A stretch of 64,000 nucleotides of DNA from assembly GCF_003952505.1 (NCBI RefSeq), contig NZ_CP034450.1:5022001-5086000 (forward strand). Reading direction: 5' to 3'. Origin of the DNA: Mesorhizobium sp. M4B.F.Ca.ET.058.02.1.1 (GTDB taxonomy: Bacteria > Pseudomonadota > Alphaproteobacteria > Rhizobiales > Rhizobiaceae). The notes beneath the pieces are model-generated. The model ran no database searches, was not told where the DNA came from, and saw nothing but the letters and a program-made list of their open reading frames with translations. Positions 37,918 through 45,884 of the stretch are shown one piece after another. The position numbers and the translations under genes were made by a program. Every line of letters begins with the position of its first letter. The first letter of the stretch is position 1.

Positions 37918-38376
37918 CTAGAGCTCCAGCTTGTAGCCGATGTGGCTCGCCTTGAAGCCGAGCCGTTCATAGAAGCGGTGCGCATCCGCCCGGCTCTTGT
38001 TGGTCGTCAACTGGACGACCCTGCAGCCGCGCTTGCGGCATTCCCCGATCGCCCATTCGAGCAGGAGCTGCCCGAGCCGCTCGCCGCGCCGGTCTGCGGC
38101 GACGCGGACGGCCTCAATCTGGCCGCGCCATGCGCCCCGCAGCGACAGGCCGGCGAGATAGGAGATCTGCAGCGTGCCGATGACGCGGCCATCATCCGTC
38201 ATGACGGCCAGGAACTGGTTGGGGTCGGCGTCGACAGCCGCGAAGGCGTCCCGATAGGATTTGGCCAGCGGTTGGCTGGCGTCCTCCCGACCGCGACCCA
38301 GCGGATCGTCCGCGAGCATGGTGACGATGGCCGGGAGATCGGCTTCCTCGGCGCGGCGGATGCGGATTTCGCTCAT
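37918..38376 (-). CDS. GNAT family N-acetyltransferase
   Basis: 152 aa. IRIRRAEEADLPAIVTMLADDPLG starts it; the acetyl-CoA loop is VAADRRGERLGQLLLEWA, and the end is AHRFYERLGFKASHIGYKLEL. ATG 38376 has GAGG 7 nt upstream; an in-frame TTG at 38382 is less likely. Resembles amino-acid or small-molecule N-acetyltransferases. Confidence 0.92.
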   Translation of the reverse strand: MSEIRIRRAEEADLPAIVTMLADDPLGRGREDASQPLAKSYRDAFAAVDADPNQFLAVMTDDGRVIGTLQISYLAGLSLRGAWRGQIEAVRVAADRRGERLGQLLLEWAIGECRKRGCRVVQLTTNKSRADAHRFYERLGFKASHIGYKLEL

Positions 38377-38559
38377 TGTCAAACCTCATGCACGGGTCCG
38401 GCGACCTTATGCATGGGCCATGCGCTTGCCGCAAATCCGCAAAAGCTGTGTTACGGACAGTTGATCGCGCAGGCGGCTGCCAGAGCACATTGGCTATCGC
38501 GATATACCGCTTTCTGGTCTATTGCAGGGCTCCCGCCATCCTCCAGCCGCTCTCACCCC

Positions 38560-39330
38560 ATGTCAGGCCTGCTCAGCGATCCGTGGTTCTATGCCGCCGC
38601 CATTCCGGCGGTCATTCTCGTCGGCCTGTCGAAAGGCGGCTTCGGCGGCGCCGTCGGCTTCGTCGGCGTGCCGCTGATGGCGCTGGCCATGCCGCCGGTG
38701 CAGGCGGCCGCCATCCTGCTGCCGATCCTGTGCCTGATGGACATCGTCTCGGTCTGGACGTGGTGGGGCGTCTACGATCGCAAGATGCTGGTCGACATGA
38801 TGCCGGGCGCGGTGATCGGCATCGGCCTCGGCTGGCTGACGGCGGCGCTGGTCACCGAGGAGATGGTGCGACTGATCGTCGGCGCGGTCGCGCTGATCTT
38901 CGTGCTGCGCTGGCTCTACCTGCAGTTCCGCCACGGCGCCGACCATGCAGCTGCGCCCAACCGCGTGGCGGCTGCCTTCTGGGGCACCGTCGCCGGCTTC
39001 ACAAGCTTCGTCGCCCATGTCGGCGGCCCGCCCTTCCAGGTCTATGCCCTGCCGATCCGGCTCGACCCGAAAGTGCTGTCTGGCACATCGGCGATCTTCT
39101 TCGCCGCCACCAATGCGCTGAAGCTGATCCCCTACTTCGCGCTCGGCCAGTTCGACACCACCAACCTGACGGCGTCCGCCGTGCTGATGCCGCTGGCGCC
39201 GCTGGCGACCATCGCCGGCGCCTGGCTGGTGCGGCGCATGCGGCCGGAGATCTTCTATCCCTTCACCTACGCGACCGTCGCGATCGTTGCGGTCAAGCTG
39301 CTCTGGGACGGGATCGCCGGCCTGATATAG
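38560..39330 (+). CDS. TauE/SafE family membrane transporter
   Basis: 256 aa, about eight spans in two repeats. Family motifs are VGLSKGGFGGAVGFVGVPLMAL (near residue 20) and FTSFVAHVGGPPFQVYALP (near 150). Members export sulfite, sulfoacetate or other organosulfonates. The start at 38560 lacks a good ribosome site, but the upstream frame is non-coding in look. It converges with the DUF2269 gene. Confidence 0.9.
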   Translation: MSGLLSDPWFYAAAIPAVILVGLSKGGFGGAVGFVGVPLMALAMPPVQAAAILLPILCLMDIVSVWTWWGVYDRKMLVDMMPGAVIGIGLGWLTAALVTEEMVRLIVGAVALIFVLRWLYLQFRHGADHAAAPNRVAAAFWGTVAGFTSFVAHVGGPPFQVYALPIRLDPKVLSGTSAIFFAATNALKLIPYFALGQFDTTNLTASAVLMPLAPLATIAGAWLVRRMRPEIFYPFTYATVAIVAVKLLWDGIAGLI

Positions 39331-39368
39331 GCGGCGAGAATATCCGGCCGCCCTCGCCAATTGCGCTG

Positions 39369-39920
39369 TCAGGCGGCGCTTTCCACCAGCCGGCGGCCGC
39401 CGCCAAAGGCCAGCGTGGCGCCTGCCGCAACCACCAGCGCCATGCCGGCGAGGATGGCGATGTCGTGCACGGTCGGCTTGAGCACCATGTCGGCGATGAT
39501 CACCAGCATCACCGAATAGTCGAAGCGGGCGGCGCCCATGACGCGCTGGCCCACGGCAAGGACGGCCGGAGTCACGCCATCCTTCGCGATCATGTCGGCC
39601 ATGCGGTCGGCGCTCGGCTTGAACACGAGCATGCCGATCGCGAAGGTCGTGGCGTAACCGGCAAGGCCGATCAGGATCCAAAGGTCGGAAAAGCCAACCC
39701 AGAAAGCGCACATGATGAGGCCGAACAGCAGCGTCAGCATCGACATCGGCGCGAAGTAGCGGTTGCCCAACTGCCCGGTGGCACGCATCGCCTGCAGCTT
39801 GCCCTCGACATTGCCGGCGCGCTCGGCAAGCAGTCCAAGCAGGAACAGCGCGAAACCGCCGCCGACCCACAGAGTGGCCGAGACGACGTGGAGAAACTTG
39901 ACAATCGAATACCAGTCCAT
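39369..39920 (-). CDS. DUF2269-like integral membrane protein
   Basis: 183 aa with about four to five spans. It begins MDWYSIVKFLHVVSATLWVGGGFALFLLGLLAE, where the H of FLHVVSATLWVGG is the family hallmark of CopD/DUF2269-type proteins. Function unknown. ATG 39920 has GGAG upstream within CCAGGAGCGAACCC. Confidence 0.82.
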   Translation of the reverse strand: MDWYSIVKFLHVVSATLWVGGGFALFLLGLLAERAGNVEGKLQAMRATGQLGNRYFAPMSMLTLLFGLIMCAFWVGFSDLWILIGLAGYATTFAIGMLVFKPSADRMADMIAKDGVTPAVLAVGQRVMGAARFDYSVMLVIIADMVLKPTVHDIAILAGMALVVAAGATLAFGGGRRLVESAA

Positions 39921-40162
39921 GGGTTCGCTCCTGGCGATTTGCGGTCGAGCGGATTTGCCCGCCGGTTCAGAGGAGCGGGCGTTTAGCGTGGCGCCTGTTT
40001 CGGAACGATGTCGCGTGGGAGGCGGGCTTGTTTCGGCACCGGCATTCGCAGCCGTGCGGCGGACCATGGCCCGAACCACATTGCCGGGGCCGATTCGGCA
40101 TCACGGCGGCTGTCCTGTTACGGCACAGAAGCGGCGCGCCTGGTAAAAAAATCTCGGCGCCG

Positions 40163-40177
40163 TTAAGACTTCATTAA
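40163..40177 (+). promoter_or_regulatory. Perfect CtrA box (TTAA-N7-TTAA), distal
   Basis: TTAA (40163-40166), seven bases, TTAA (40174-40177). TACTAT at 40192-40197 is in the right place for a -10 box if the -35 overlaps the CtrA box. The site would drive a transcript starting near 40204 and ending at the terminator at 40300. Confidence 0.65.
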
Positions 40178-40203
40178 GCTTTACAGGCGTTTACTATGCG
40201 CAT

Positions 40204-40300
40204 CCAGTGATCTGGATTCTTACCGAGTGGTTGGAGCCACTTTGTTTGACGCCTCCCTGTTAAACTCCTGAGAGCCGCCTTATCCGCGGCTCTTTTTTTG
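40204..40300 (+). ncRNA. Candidate small RNA upstream of rcdA
   Basis: A stretch of ~97 nt lies between a CtrA-type promoter and a strong terminator and has no credible reading frame. It contains two C-rich tracts, GCCTCCCTG (40249-40257) and ACTCCTGA (40264-40271), that could pair with ribosome-binding sites, a common trait of alphaproteobacterial trans-acting sRNAs. The ends are predicted, not observed. It could instead be a leader that terminates before rcdA. Confidence 0.4.
40271..40300 (+). terminator. Rho-independent terminator before rcdA
   Basis: AGAGCCGC (40271-40278) pairs with GCGGCTCT (40286-40293), followed by seven T's. There is no annotated gene upstream on this strand for it to serve, hence the sRNA proposal. 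Confidence 0.88.
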
Positions 40301-40325
40301 TCCGCGGGAACCGTCGGCCGGGCCG

Positions 40326-40340
40326 TTAACCCTTCGTTAA
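40326..40340 (+). promoter_or_regulatory. Perfect CtrA box (TTAA-N7-TTAA) of rcdA
   Basis: TTAA (40326-40329), seven bases, TTAA (40337-40340), 114 nt before the rcdA ATG and just after the terminator. Direct CtrA control of rcdA fits the known role of RcdA in CtrA degradation. Confidence 0.7.
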
Positions 40341-40454
40341 ACATGTGCTTGCCTTCACCGGCGGCGAAGCGCATTTTCAAGCTCAGTCGTTTTAGGGTGC
40401 AGGGCGTTACGGCAAGAATGCCGATTCGGCTTGCGGCAGTGCAGGGGCGTAGCG

Positions 40455-40985
40455 ATGAACGAGCCTTCCAAGGGAAGCGCGAAAACCATCAAATTGGCGG
40501 AGCGCCGGGTTTTCTCCCAATCCTTCAAGCCGCTCTATCAGGAGGGCATGGGCCTCGTCGAACAGGCCGCCGAATATCTCGACGGCAAGGGCCGGGCCGA
40601 GGCCAAGAAGTTGTCGCGGACGGCTGCGACGCTCTATGCGGCCGAATCGATGCGGCTGACCACCAGGCTGATGCAGGTTGCCTCCTGGCTGCTGCTGCAG
40701 CGCGCCGCCAATTCCGGCGAGATGACCCGCGACCAGGTCGCCTCGGAAAAGTCCAAGGTACGGCTCGACACCGCGTCCGCGCATGACGAGGCGATCGGCT
40801 GGAACGAACTGCCGAAGGAATTTCTCGACCTCGTCACCCGCTCGCTGCGCCTGCAGGCGCTGGTACGCCGCATGGACGAGGAGATCTACGGCAGTGCGCT
40901 GGCCGACATGCCGCCAGCCGCCCGCCGCGTCAATCCGGTCTCCGACCAGATCAGCCTGCTGAACACGGCCTTCGCCCGCGGCTGA
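40455..40985 (+). CDS. rcdA: RcdA (DUF1465), CtrA proteolysis adaptor
   Basis: 176 aa all-helical DUF1465 protein. In Caulobacter, RcdA works with CpdR, PopA and ClpXP to degrade CtrA at the swarmer-to-stalked transition, and in Sinorhizobium it is cell-cycle regulated. Visible blocks are RVFSQSFKPLYQEGMGLVEQAAEYLDG, LSRTAATLYAAESMRLTTRLMQVASWLL and FLDLVTRSLRLQALVRRMDEEIY. ATG 40455 has AGGGG upstream. Two perfect CtrA boxes precede it. Confidence 0.9.
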   Translation: MNEPSKGSAKTIKLAERRVFSQSFKPLYQEGMGLVEQAAEYLDGKGRAEAKKLSRTAATLYAAESMRLTTRLMQVASWLLLQRAANSGEMTRDQVASEKSKVRLDTASAHDEAIGWNELPKEFLDLVTRSLRLQALVRRMDEEIYGSALADMPPAARRVNPVSDQISLLNTAFARG

Positions 40986-41041
40986 TCCGGCAGCTTGATA
41001 ATTCGCTCTGATGGCCATCCAGCGCCGTTTTCTGCGCTTCC

Positions 41042-41085
41042 CTACAGCGCCGCGCGTCCTTTCGGACGCGCAAAGGACGCTGTAG
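41042..41085. repeat. Nested intergenic palindrome
   Basis: Outer arms CTACAGCG (41042-41049) / CGCTGTAG (41078-41085), inner arms GCGCGTCC (41052-41059) / GGACGCGC (41064-41071) with a TTTC loop. It is a dispersed rhizobial-type repeat between rcdA and ruvC that could also serve as the rcdA terminator. No gene lies in 40986-41261. Confidence 0.8.
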
Positions 41086-41203
41086 CGCTTCTTGATTTTG
41101 CGCGCAGCTCACTGCACTTGAGTACGCTTCGCTCCGGTTCTCGAAAGCAACGCAATATGGCTCATCAGACCAAATTCTGAAGCTGCCTGTCCCTGCCTGA
41201 GCC

Positions 41204-41218
41204 GTTTCTGGTTTGTTC
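41204..41218 (+). promoter_or_regulatory. Probable LexA (SOS) box upstream of ruvC
   Basis: GTTT-N7-GTTC (41204-41207, 41215-41218) differs by one base from the alphaproteobacterial LexA consensus GTTC-N7-GTTC. It lies 43 nt before the ruvC ATG, a normal distance, and ruvCAB is a known SOS target in this class. Confidence 0.55.
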
Positions 41219-41261
41219 ACATTTTGCTGGCATCGCCCTGCGTTGGAGGTAGACTCGGCGC

Positions 41262-41771
41262 ATGGGGGAAGCGATTCGCATCATCGGCATCGATCCGGGG
41301 CTGAGGCGCACCGGCTGGGGCATCGTCGAGAGCCTCGGCAATTCGTTGCGCTTCGTCGGCTCCGGCACGGTGCGTTCCGACGACAAGGCGGCGCTCGCGA
41401 TCAGGCTCTGCCAACTGCATGATGGGTTGGTCGAGGTGCTGCATCAAGCTATGCCGCATGAGGCCGCGGTCGAGCAGACCTTCGTCAACAAGGATGCGAC
41501 GGCGACGCTGAAGCTCGGCCAGGCGCGCGGCATCGCCATGCTGGTGCCGGCGCGCGCCGGGCTGGTGGTCGCCGAATATGCCCCCAACGCCGTCAAGAAA
41601 GCGGTGATCGGCGTCGGCCACGGCGACAAGAAGCAGATCCACATGATGGTCAAGGTGCTGATGCCGAAAGCGGTGTTCGACACCGATGACGCAGCCGATG
41701 CGCTTGCCATCGCCATCTGCCACGCGCATCACCGGCAAAGCGCCGCCTACCGGATTGCAGCGCTGGCGTAA
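41262..41771 (+). CDS. ruvC: Holliday junction endodeoxyribonuclease RuvC
   Basis: 169 aa. RNase-H fold with catalytic acids in [15 protein letters not shown] (Asp ~9), [11 protein letters not shown] (Glu ~69) and the C-terminal [17 protein letters not shown]. Resolves Holliday junctions held by RuvAB. First gene of ruvC-ruvA-[insert]-ruvB. Confidence 0.97.
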   Translation: MGEAIRIIGIDPGLRRTGWGIVESLGNSLRFVGSGTVRSDDKAALAIRLCQLHDGLVEVLHQAMPHEAAVEQTFVNKDATATLKLGQARGIAMLVPARAGLVVAEYAPNAVKKAVIGVGHGDKKQIHMMVKVLMPKAVFDTDDAADALAIAICHAHHRQSAAYRIAALA

Positions 41772-41781
41772 GGGGACAGCG

Positions 41782-42402
41782 ATGATAGGCAAACTGAAGG
41801 GCACGCTGGACGAGATCGACGAGGATTTCTGCCTCGTCGACGTGCATGGCGTCGGTTATGTCGCCCATTGCTCGGCGCGCACGCTGGCCTCCCTGCCGTC
41901 GCCCGGCGAGGCGGTGGTGCTGTTCATCGAGACCTATGTGCGCGAGGACATGATCCGGCTCTACGGTTTCCAGTCGGCGCTTGAGCGCGAATGGTTTCGG
42001 CTCCTGATGAACAATGTGCAGGGCGTCGGCGCCAAGGTGGCGCTGGCCATCCTCTCGACGCTGGCGCCGGCCGACCTCGCCAACGCGATCGCCTTGCGCG
42101 ACATCGCCATGGTGTCGCGCGCGCCGGGTGTCGGCAAGAAGGTGGCCGAGCGCATCGTCACCGAATTGAAGGCCAAGGCGCCGGCCTATGCGGGCGCCGC
42201 CTCGGGCACGATCGGGCTGAAGCAGGAGCTCGGCGAGGGCGTGGCGCCGGCGCCGATCACCGACGCCGTCTCGGCGCTGGTCAATCTCGGCTATTCGCGC
42301 GACATCGCGGCCAACGCGGTTTCGGCGGCGCTGAAGGCGGCGGGCGAAGGCGCCGACGCCTCGAAGTTGATCCGTTTCGGGCTGAAGGAACTGGCGCGGT
42401 GA
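41782..42402 (+). CDS. ruvA: Holliday junction branch migration protein RuvA
   Basis: 206 aa. N-terminal OB domain ([27 protein letters not shown]), HhH motifs ([35 protein letters not shown]) and the C-terminal RuvB-binding domain ([23 protein letters not shown]). AGGGGA precedes the ATG, 10 nt after ruvC. ruvB does not follow directly as expected; a 1.4-kb insert separates them. Confidence 0.97.
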   Translation: MIGKLKGTLDEIDEDFCLVDVHGVGYVAHCSARTLASLPSPGEAVVLFIETYVREDMIRLYGFQSALEREWFRLLMNNVQGVGAKVALAILSTLAPADLANAIALRDIAMVSRAPGVGKKVAERIVTELKAKAPAYAGAASGTIGLKQELGEGVAPAPITDAVSALVNLGYSRDIAANAVSAALKAAGEGADASKLIRFGLKELAR

Positions 42403-42600
42403 GCCTATGAAACTCAGTGGCTGGATTGACTTCCAGAGTGGTTTGGTTTTCTAGTGCGGTCCGTTTTTGCATGAGTAATCGACATGCGCCATTTCGCGAC
42501 CAATATCGAAGGGAATTCAGGATCGGTTCTGGCCGAGTCTGAACGTCGCGCGCGCCTGCGGCATTGTCGAAGATAGCTTCATACAGCAATCCACTCGTCA

Positions 42601-42627
42601 GGCCGCTTCATTTGGAGCGGCCTTTTT
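42601..42627 (+). terminator. Hairpin with T-run just before the RNA ligase gene
   Basis: GGCCGCT (42601-42607) and AGCGGCC (42616-42622), followed by TTTTT. It would terminate transcription coming from ruvCA, so the ligase and ruvB may depend on a promoter inside the insert. Confidence 0.7.
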
Positions 42628-42641
42628 ATTTGGAGCGGGTA

Positions 42642-43412
42642 ATGTTCCCGGTAATCGAAACCGTAAGCGATGTTCTGCCGCACATTCAGGGCAACATCGG
42701 CTTCTTTCTGACCCGCTTCGATGACTATGATGTCATCGACTATGGATTTGTGGGCGACGATACTTTTCGCAGCCCGATGACGCTCGAATGCCGTGGCTTG
42801 AAGTTCGCCAAGGACGGGCGCCTCATTGCCCGCCCGTTTCACAAATTTTTCAACCTTGGTGAGAGACAGCGCCCGGAAGACGTCGACTGGACGGTGCCGC
42901 ATGTCGTTTTGTCGAAGCTCGATGGCTCGATGGTTCATCCGTGTGTCGTTCGTGATGAACTCGTGTTCATGACTCGGATGGGCGTCACGGCACAATCGAC
43001 CGCCGCGTTGGCGCACGCTGGTGAGAATATTCGCAAGCTTTCGAAATGGGCCGTCGATGCAGGCATGACGGTGCTTTTTGAGTTCACGTCCCCCGAAAAC
43101 AGGGTCGTCATCGCGTATAATCGGCCGTCGCTGACGCTTCTGGCCGCACGCGACAACCGGACCGGTCTCTATTCTACCTATCAGGAGCTTCAATCGCTGG
43201 CCGCCGAATTCGACGTGCCGCTGATCCAGTCGGTTCAGATGACGAGCTCGACAAGGGATTTCGTTACGATTGCCCGAAGCCAAGAGGGTATCGAAGGCTA
43301 TGTCATTGCTTTCGATGACGGTCAGAGGTTCAAGCTCAAGACCGCATTCTACGCATTGCGGCATAAGGCGCTGTCTGGCCTTGCTCATGAAAAAACATCC
43401 TCGCATGGGTAG
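42642..43412 (+). CDS. T4 Rnl1-family RNA ligase, catalytic domain (frameshifted gene, 5' part)
   Basis: ATP-dependent RNA ligase joining 5'-phosphate and 3'-OH RNA ends. From ATG 42642 (GGAG 6-7 nt upstream) the motifs follow T4 Rnl1 closely: ECRGLKF...RPFHKFFNL (residues ~49-72), nucleotidyl Lys92 in KLDGS (motif I), FEFTSPENRVVIAY (motif IIIa), EGIEGYVI (motif IV) and FKLKT (motif V). The frame stops at 43412 after leaving the conserved path at an A6 run (43390-43395). One extra A, or a -1 slip, joins it to the next frame and gives 374 aa, the size of T4 Rnl1. GC content is clearly lower than neighbours, indicating transfer. It lies inside the ruv operon. Confidence 0.85.
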   Translation: MFPVIETVSDVLPHIQGNIGFFLTRFDDYDVIDYGFVGDDTFRSPMTLECRGLKFAKDGRLIARPFHKFFNLGERQRPEDVDWTVPHVVLSKLDGSMVHPCVVRDELVFMTRMGVTAQSTAALAHAGENIRKLSKWAVDAGMTVLFEFTSPENRVVIAYNRPSLTLLAARDNRTGLYSTYQELQSLAAEFDVPLIQSVQMTSSTRDFVTIARSQEGIEGYVIAFDDGQRFKLKTAFYALRHKALSGLAHEKTSSHG

Positions 43413-43423
43413 CAGAGGGTGCT

Positions 43424-43765
43424 GTGGACGACGTGGTCCCGCTGCTCGCGGCTGACCTTGCCGAGGAACTGAAGGCCTATCAGTCTGTGGTGGTCAACGG
43501 GCTCAACAGACACCTTGGCGATCTTGCCGCTTTTGTTACCGGGCACTCGGGCCGGGAGCGGAAGGAATTCGCAGCGGCAGTCAGCTCCAATCTCGATAAG
43601 AGACTCCAGGGGGCGGCTTTTGCCATGTTCGATGGAAAAGACGGCAGCGAAGTGCTTAGGAAACAACTACTGTGGGCCAGCTACGATGAGTCGCGGCTCG
43701 AGAGCATTCGTGATCTCTACGGCATGTCATGGAAGTCTCCTGCTATGACCGTCGAAGTGGGTTAA
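43424..43765 (+). CDS. C-terminal helical domain of the frameshifted Rnl1-type RNA ligase
   Basis: 113 codons from a GTG, with AGAGGG upstream, that could be translated separately. It is helical (VVPLLAADLAEELKAYQSVVVNGLNRHLGDLAAFV) and corresponds in position and size to the all-helical C-terminal domain of T4 Rnl1, which aids tRNA recognition. Its frame is -1 relative to the catalytic part and continues it without loss of residues if the A6 run is read as A7. On its own it should have no ligase activity. Confidence 0.65.
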   Translation: MDDVVPLLAADLAEELKAYQSVVVNGLNRHLGDLAAFVTGHSGRERKEFAAAVSSNLDKRLQGAAFAMFDGKDGSEVLRKQLLWASYDESRLESIRDLYGMSWKSPAMTVEVG

Positions 43766-43810
43766 TGAGATACCTTTGGCGATGCCCCCAGCAAGGACGA
43801 GGATGGATTT

Positions 43811-44842
43811 GTGAACGACCGCCTCATTGCTCCCGACAAGCGCGGCGAGGATGCCGACCAGAGCTTGCGGCCGCAGTCGCTCGACGAGTTCGTCGGCCAG
43901 GCGGCGGTCAGGGCCAATCTCAAGGTCTTCGTCGACGCCGCCAAGGGACGCGGCGAGGCGCTCGACCATGTGCTGTTCGTCGGACCGCCTGGCCTCGGCA
44001 AGACGACGCTGGCGCAGATCATGGCGCGCGAGCTCGGCGTCAACTTCCGCTCAACGTCGGGGCCGGTCATCGCCAAGGCCGGCGATCTCGCCGCGCTTCT
44101 CACCAATCTCGAAGACCGTGACGTGCTGTTCATCGACGAGATCCATCGCCTCAATCCGGCGGTGGAGGAAATCCTCTATCCGGCAATGGAGGATTTCCAG
44201 CTCGACCTGATCATCGGCGAGGGACCGGCCGCGCGTTCGGTCAAAATCGACCTCGCCCGTTTCACGTTGGTCGCCGCCACCACACGGCTCGGGCTTTTGA
44301 CCAATCCGTTGCGCGACCGTTTCGGCATTCCGGTGCGGCTCAATTTCTACACGGTCGAGGAGCTGGAGCAGATCGTGCGCCGTGGCGCGCGCATCCTTTC
44401 GATGCCGCTCGGCGACGATGGCGCGCTGGAGATCGCCAGGCGGGCGCGCGGCACGCCGCGCATCGCCGGCCGGCTGCTGCGCCGGGTGCGCGATTTCGCC
44501 AGCGTTGCCGGCGATGGCCATGTCGACCGCCGCATCGCCGATGAGGCGCTAACCAGGCTGGAGGTCGACGGGCTCGGTCTCGACGCGCTCGACCGCCGAT
44601 ACCTGTCGATGATTGCCCGCAACTTCGGCGGCGGCCCGGTCGGCATCGAGACAATCGCGGCTGGGCTCTCCGAGCCGCGCGACGCCATCGAGGACATCAT
44701 CGAACCTTATCTGATCCAGCAGGGCTTCATCCAGCGTACGCCGCGCGGGCGCGTGCTGACCGCCAATGCCTGGCGCCATCTCGGCCTCGACGCGCCAAAG
44801 GATCTGGCGCAGCAGCAGATCAGCCTGTTCCAGGAGGAGTAA
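43811..44842 (+). CDS. ruvB: Holliday junction branch migration helicase RuvB
   Basis: 343 aa AAA+ motor. Start is GTG 43811 ([29 protein letters not shown]). Walker A is [10 protein letters not shown], Walker [26 protein letters not shown], sensor [20 protein letters not shown], and the C-terminal winged helix ends HLGLDAPKD. Separated from ruvA by the RNA ligase insert; only 45 nt lie between the insert's last stop and this start. Confidence 0.97.
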   Translation: MNDRLIAPDKRGEDADQSLRPQSLDEFVGQAAVRANLKVFVDAAKGRGEALDHVLFVGPPGLGKTTLAQIMARELGVNFRSTSGPVIAKAGDLAALLTNLEDRDVLFIDEIHRLNPAVEEILYPAMEDFQLDLIIGEGPAARSVKIDLARFTLVAATTRLGLLTNPLRDRFGIPVRLNFYTVEELEQIVRRGARILSMPLGDDGALEIARRARGTPRIAGRLLRRVRDFASVAGDGHVDRRIADEALTRLEVDGLGLDALDRRYLSMIARNFGGGPVGIETIAAGLSEPRDAIEDIIEPYLIQQGFIQRTPRGRVLTANAWRHLGLDAPKDLAQQQISLFQEE

Positions 44843-44971
44843 CGCAGATTTGTTCCCCACTTGCGCGGGGAACGGCCTGTCTGCGCAAAATCTGCTCGCC
44901 GCGGCCAAGCTGAAGACGCAATTGCCGCCTCTAGCTTGACGCAATTGCCATACCAAGGGCCGGGCGGACCT

Positions 44972-45874
44972 ATGATCACCAGACGTGGCTTCCTGCGCCT
45001 CATCGGCGGCTCGTTCCTGTCGATGGTGTCGCTCAGCGCCTATGCGGTCGGCATCGAGCCGATGCTTCTGACACATGTGAAGCGCTATTCGCTGATGCCA
45101 CCGCACTGGCCGGCGGGCCTCAAGCTGCGTGTCGTTGCGCTCGCCGACATCCATGCCTGCCGTCCCTGGATGACGCCGGAGCGGATCGCCTCGCTTGCCG
45201 CCGAGGCAAACGCCTTGCGTCCGGATCTCATCGTCCTGCTCGGCGACTATGTCGCCGGCATGCGCCTGGTAACGGACGAGGTGCCCGCTTCGGAATGGGC
45301 CTCGGCCCTGTCCGGCCTGAAAGCGCCGCTCGGCGTCAAGGCGATCCTCGGCAATCACGACTGGTGGCACGATCCTGTTGCGCAAAGGGCGGGGGCCGGA
45401 CCAACCGAGGCGCGCAAGGCACTCGAGGGCGCCGGCATCACGGTGCTGGAAAACGATGCCTTGCGCCTGGAAAAGGACGGACACGGCTTCTGGCTGGCAG
45501 GCCTCGCGGACCAGCTAGCGTTGCTGCCGGGCGACGGCCGCGACGAGCCCAGGGGCCTCGACGACCTCGATGGCACGCTGGCCAAGGTGAGCGATAGCGC
45601 TCCCACAATCCTGCTCGCCCATGAGCCTGATATCTTCCCGAAAGTGCCGTGGCGGGTTTCGCTGACGCTGTCCGGCCACACCCATGGCGGGCAGGTGCGG
45701 CTGTTCGGCTATTCGCCGGTCGTGCCTTCGCGCTACGGCAATCGCTACGCCTATGGCCATGTCGTCGAAAACGATCGAAACCTGATTGTGTCCGGCGGAC
45801 TCGGCTTCAGCATCATGCCGGTGCGTTTTGGCATGCGCCCGGAAATCCTGCAGATCGATCTCGGGTCCGCCTGA
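44972..45874 (+). CDS. Exported metallophosphoesterase (YkuE-like)
   Basis: 300 aa. Tat-like N-terminus, TRRGFLRLIGGSFLSMVSLSAYA, without a clear cleavage site, so it may be membrane-anchored. Calcineurin-like motifs are ALADIHA, LLGDYV, ILGNHDWW (GNHD), LLAHEPDIF and TLSGHTHGGQ. Similar to YkuE/LpxG-type enzymes that act on lipids or UDP-sugars at the membrane. A GC-rich hairpin (GTTCCCC/GGGGAAC near 44853-44874) lies upstream, after ruvB. Confidence 0.9.
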   Translation: MITRRGFLRLIGGSFLSMVSLSAYAVGIEPMLLTHVKRYSLMPPHWPAGLKLRVVALADIHACRPWMTPERIASLAAEANALRPDLIVLLGDYVAGMRLVTDEVPASEWASALSGLKAPLGVKAILGNHDWWHDPVAQRAGAGPTEARKALEGAGITVLENDALRLEKDGHGFWLAGLADQLALLPGDGRDEPRGLDDLDGTLAKVSDSAPTILLAHEPDIFPKVPWRVSLTLSGHTHGGQVRLFGYSPVVPSRYGNRYAYGHVVENDRNLIVSGGLGFSIMPVRFGMRPEILQIDLGSA

Positions 45875-45884
45875 ACCGCCCGCT

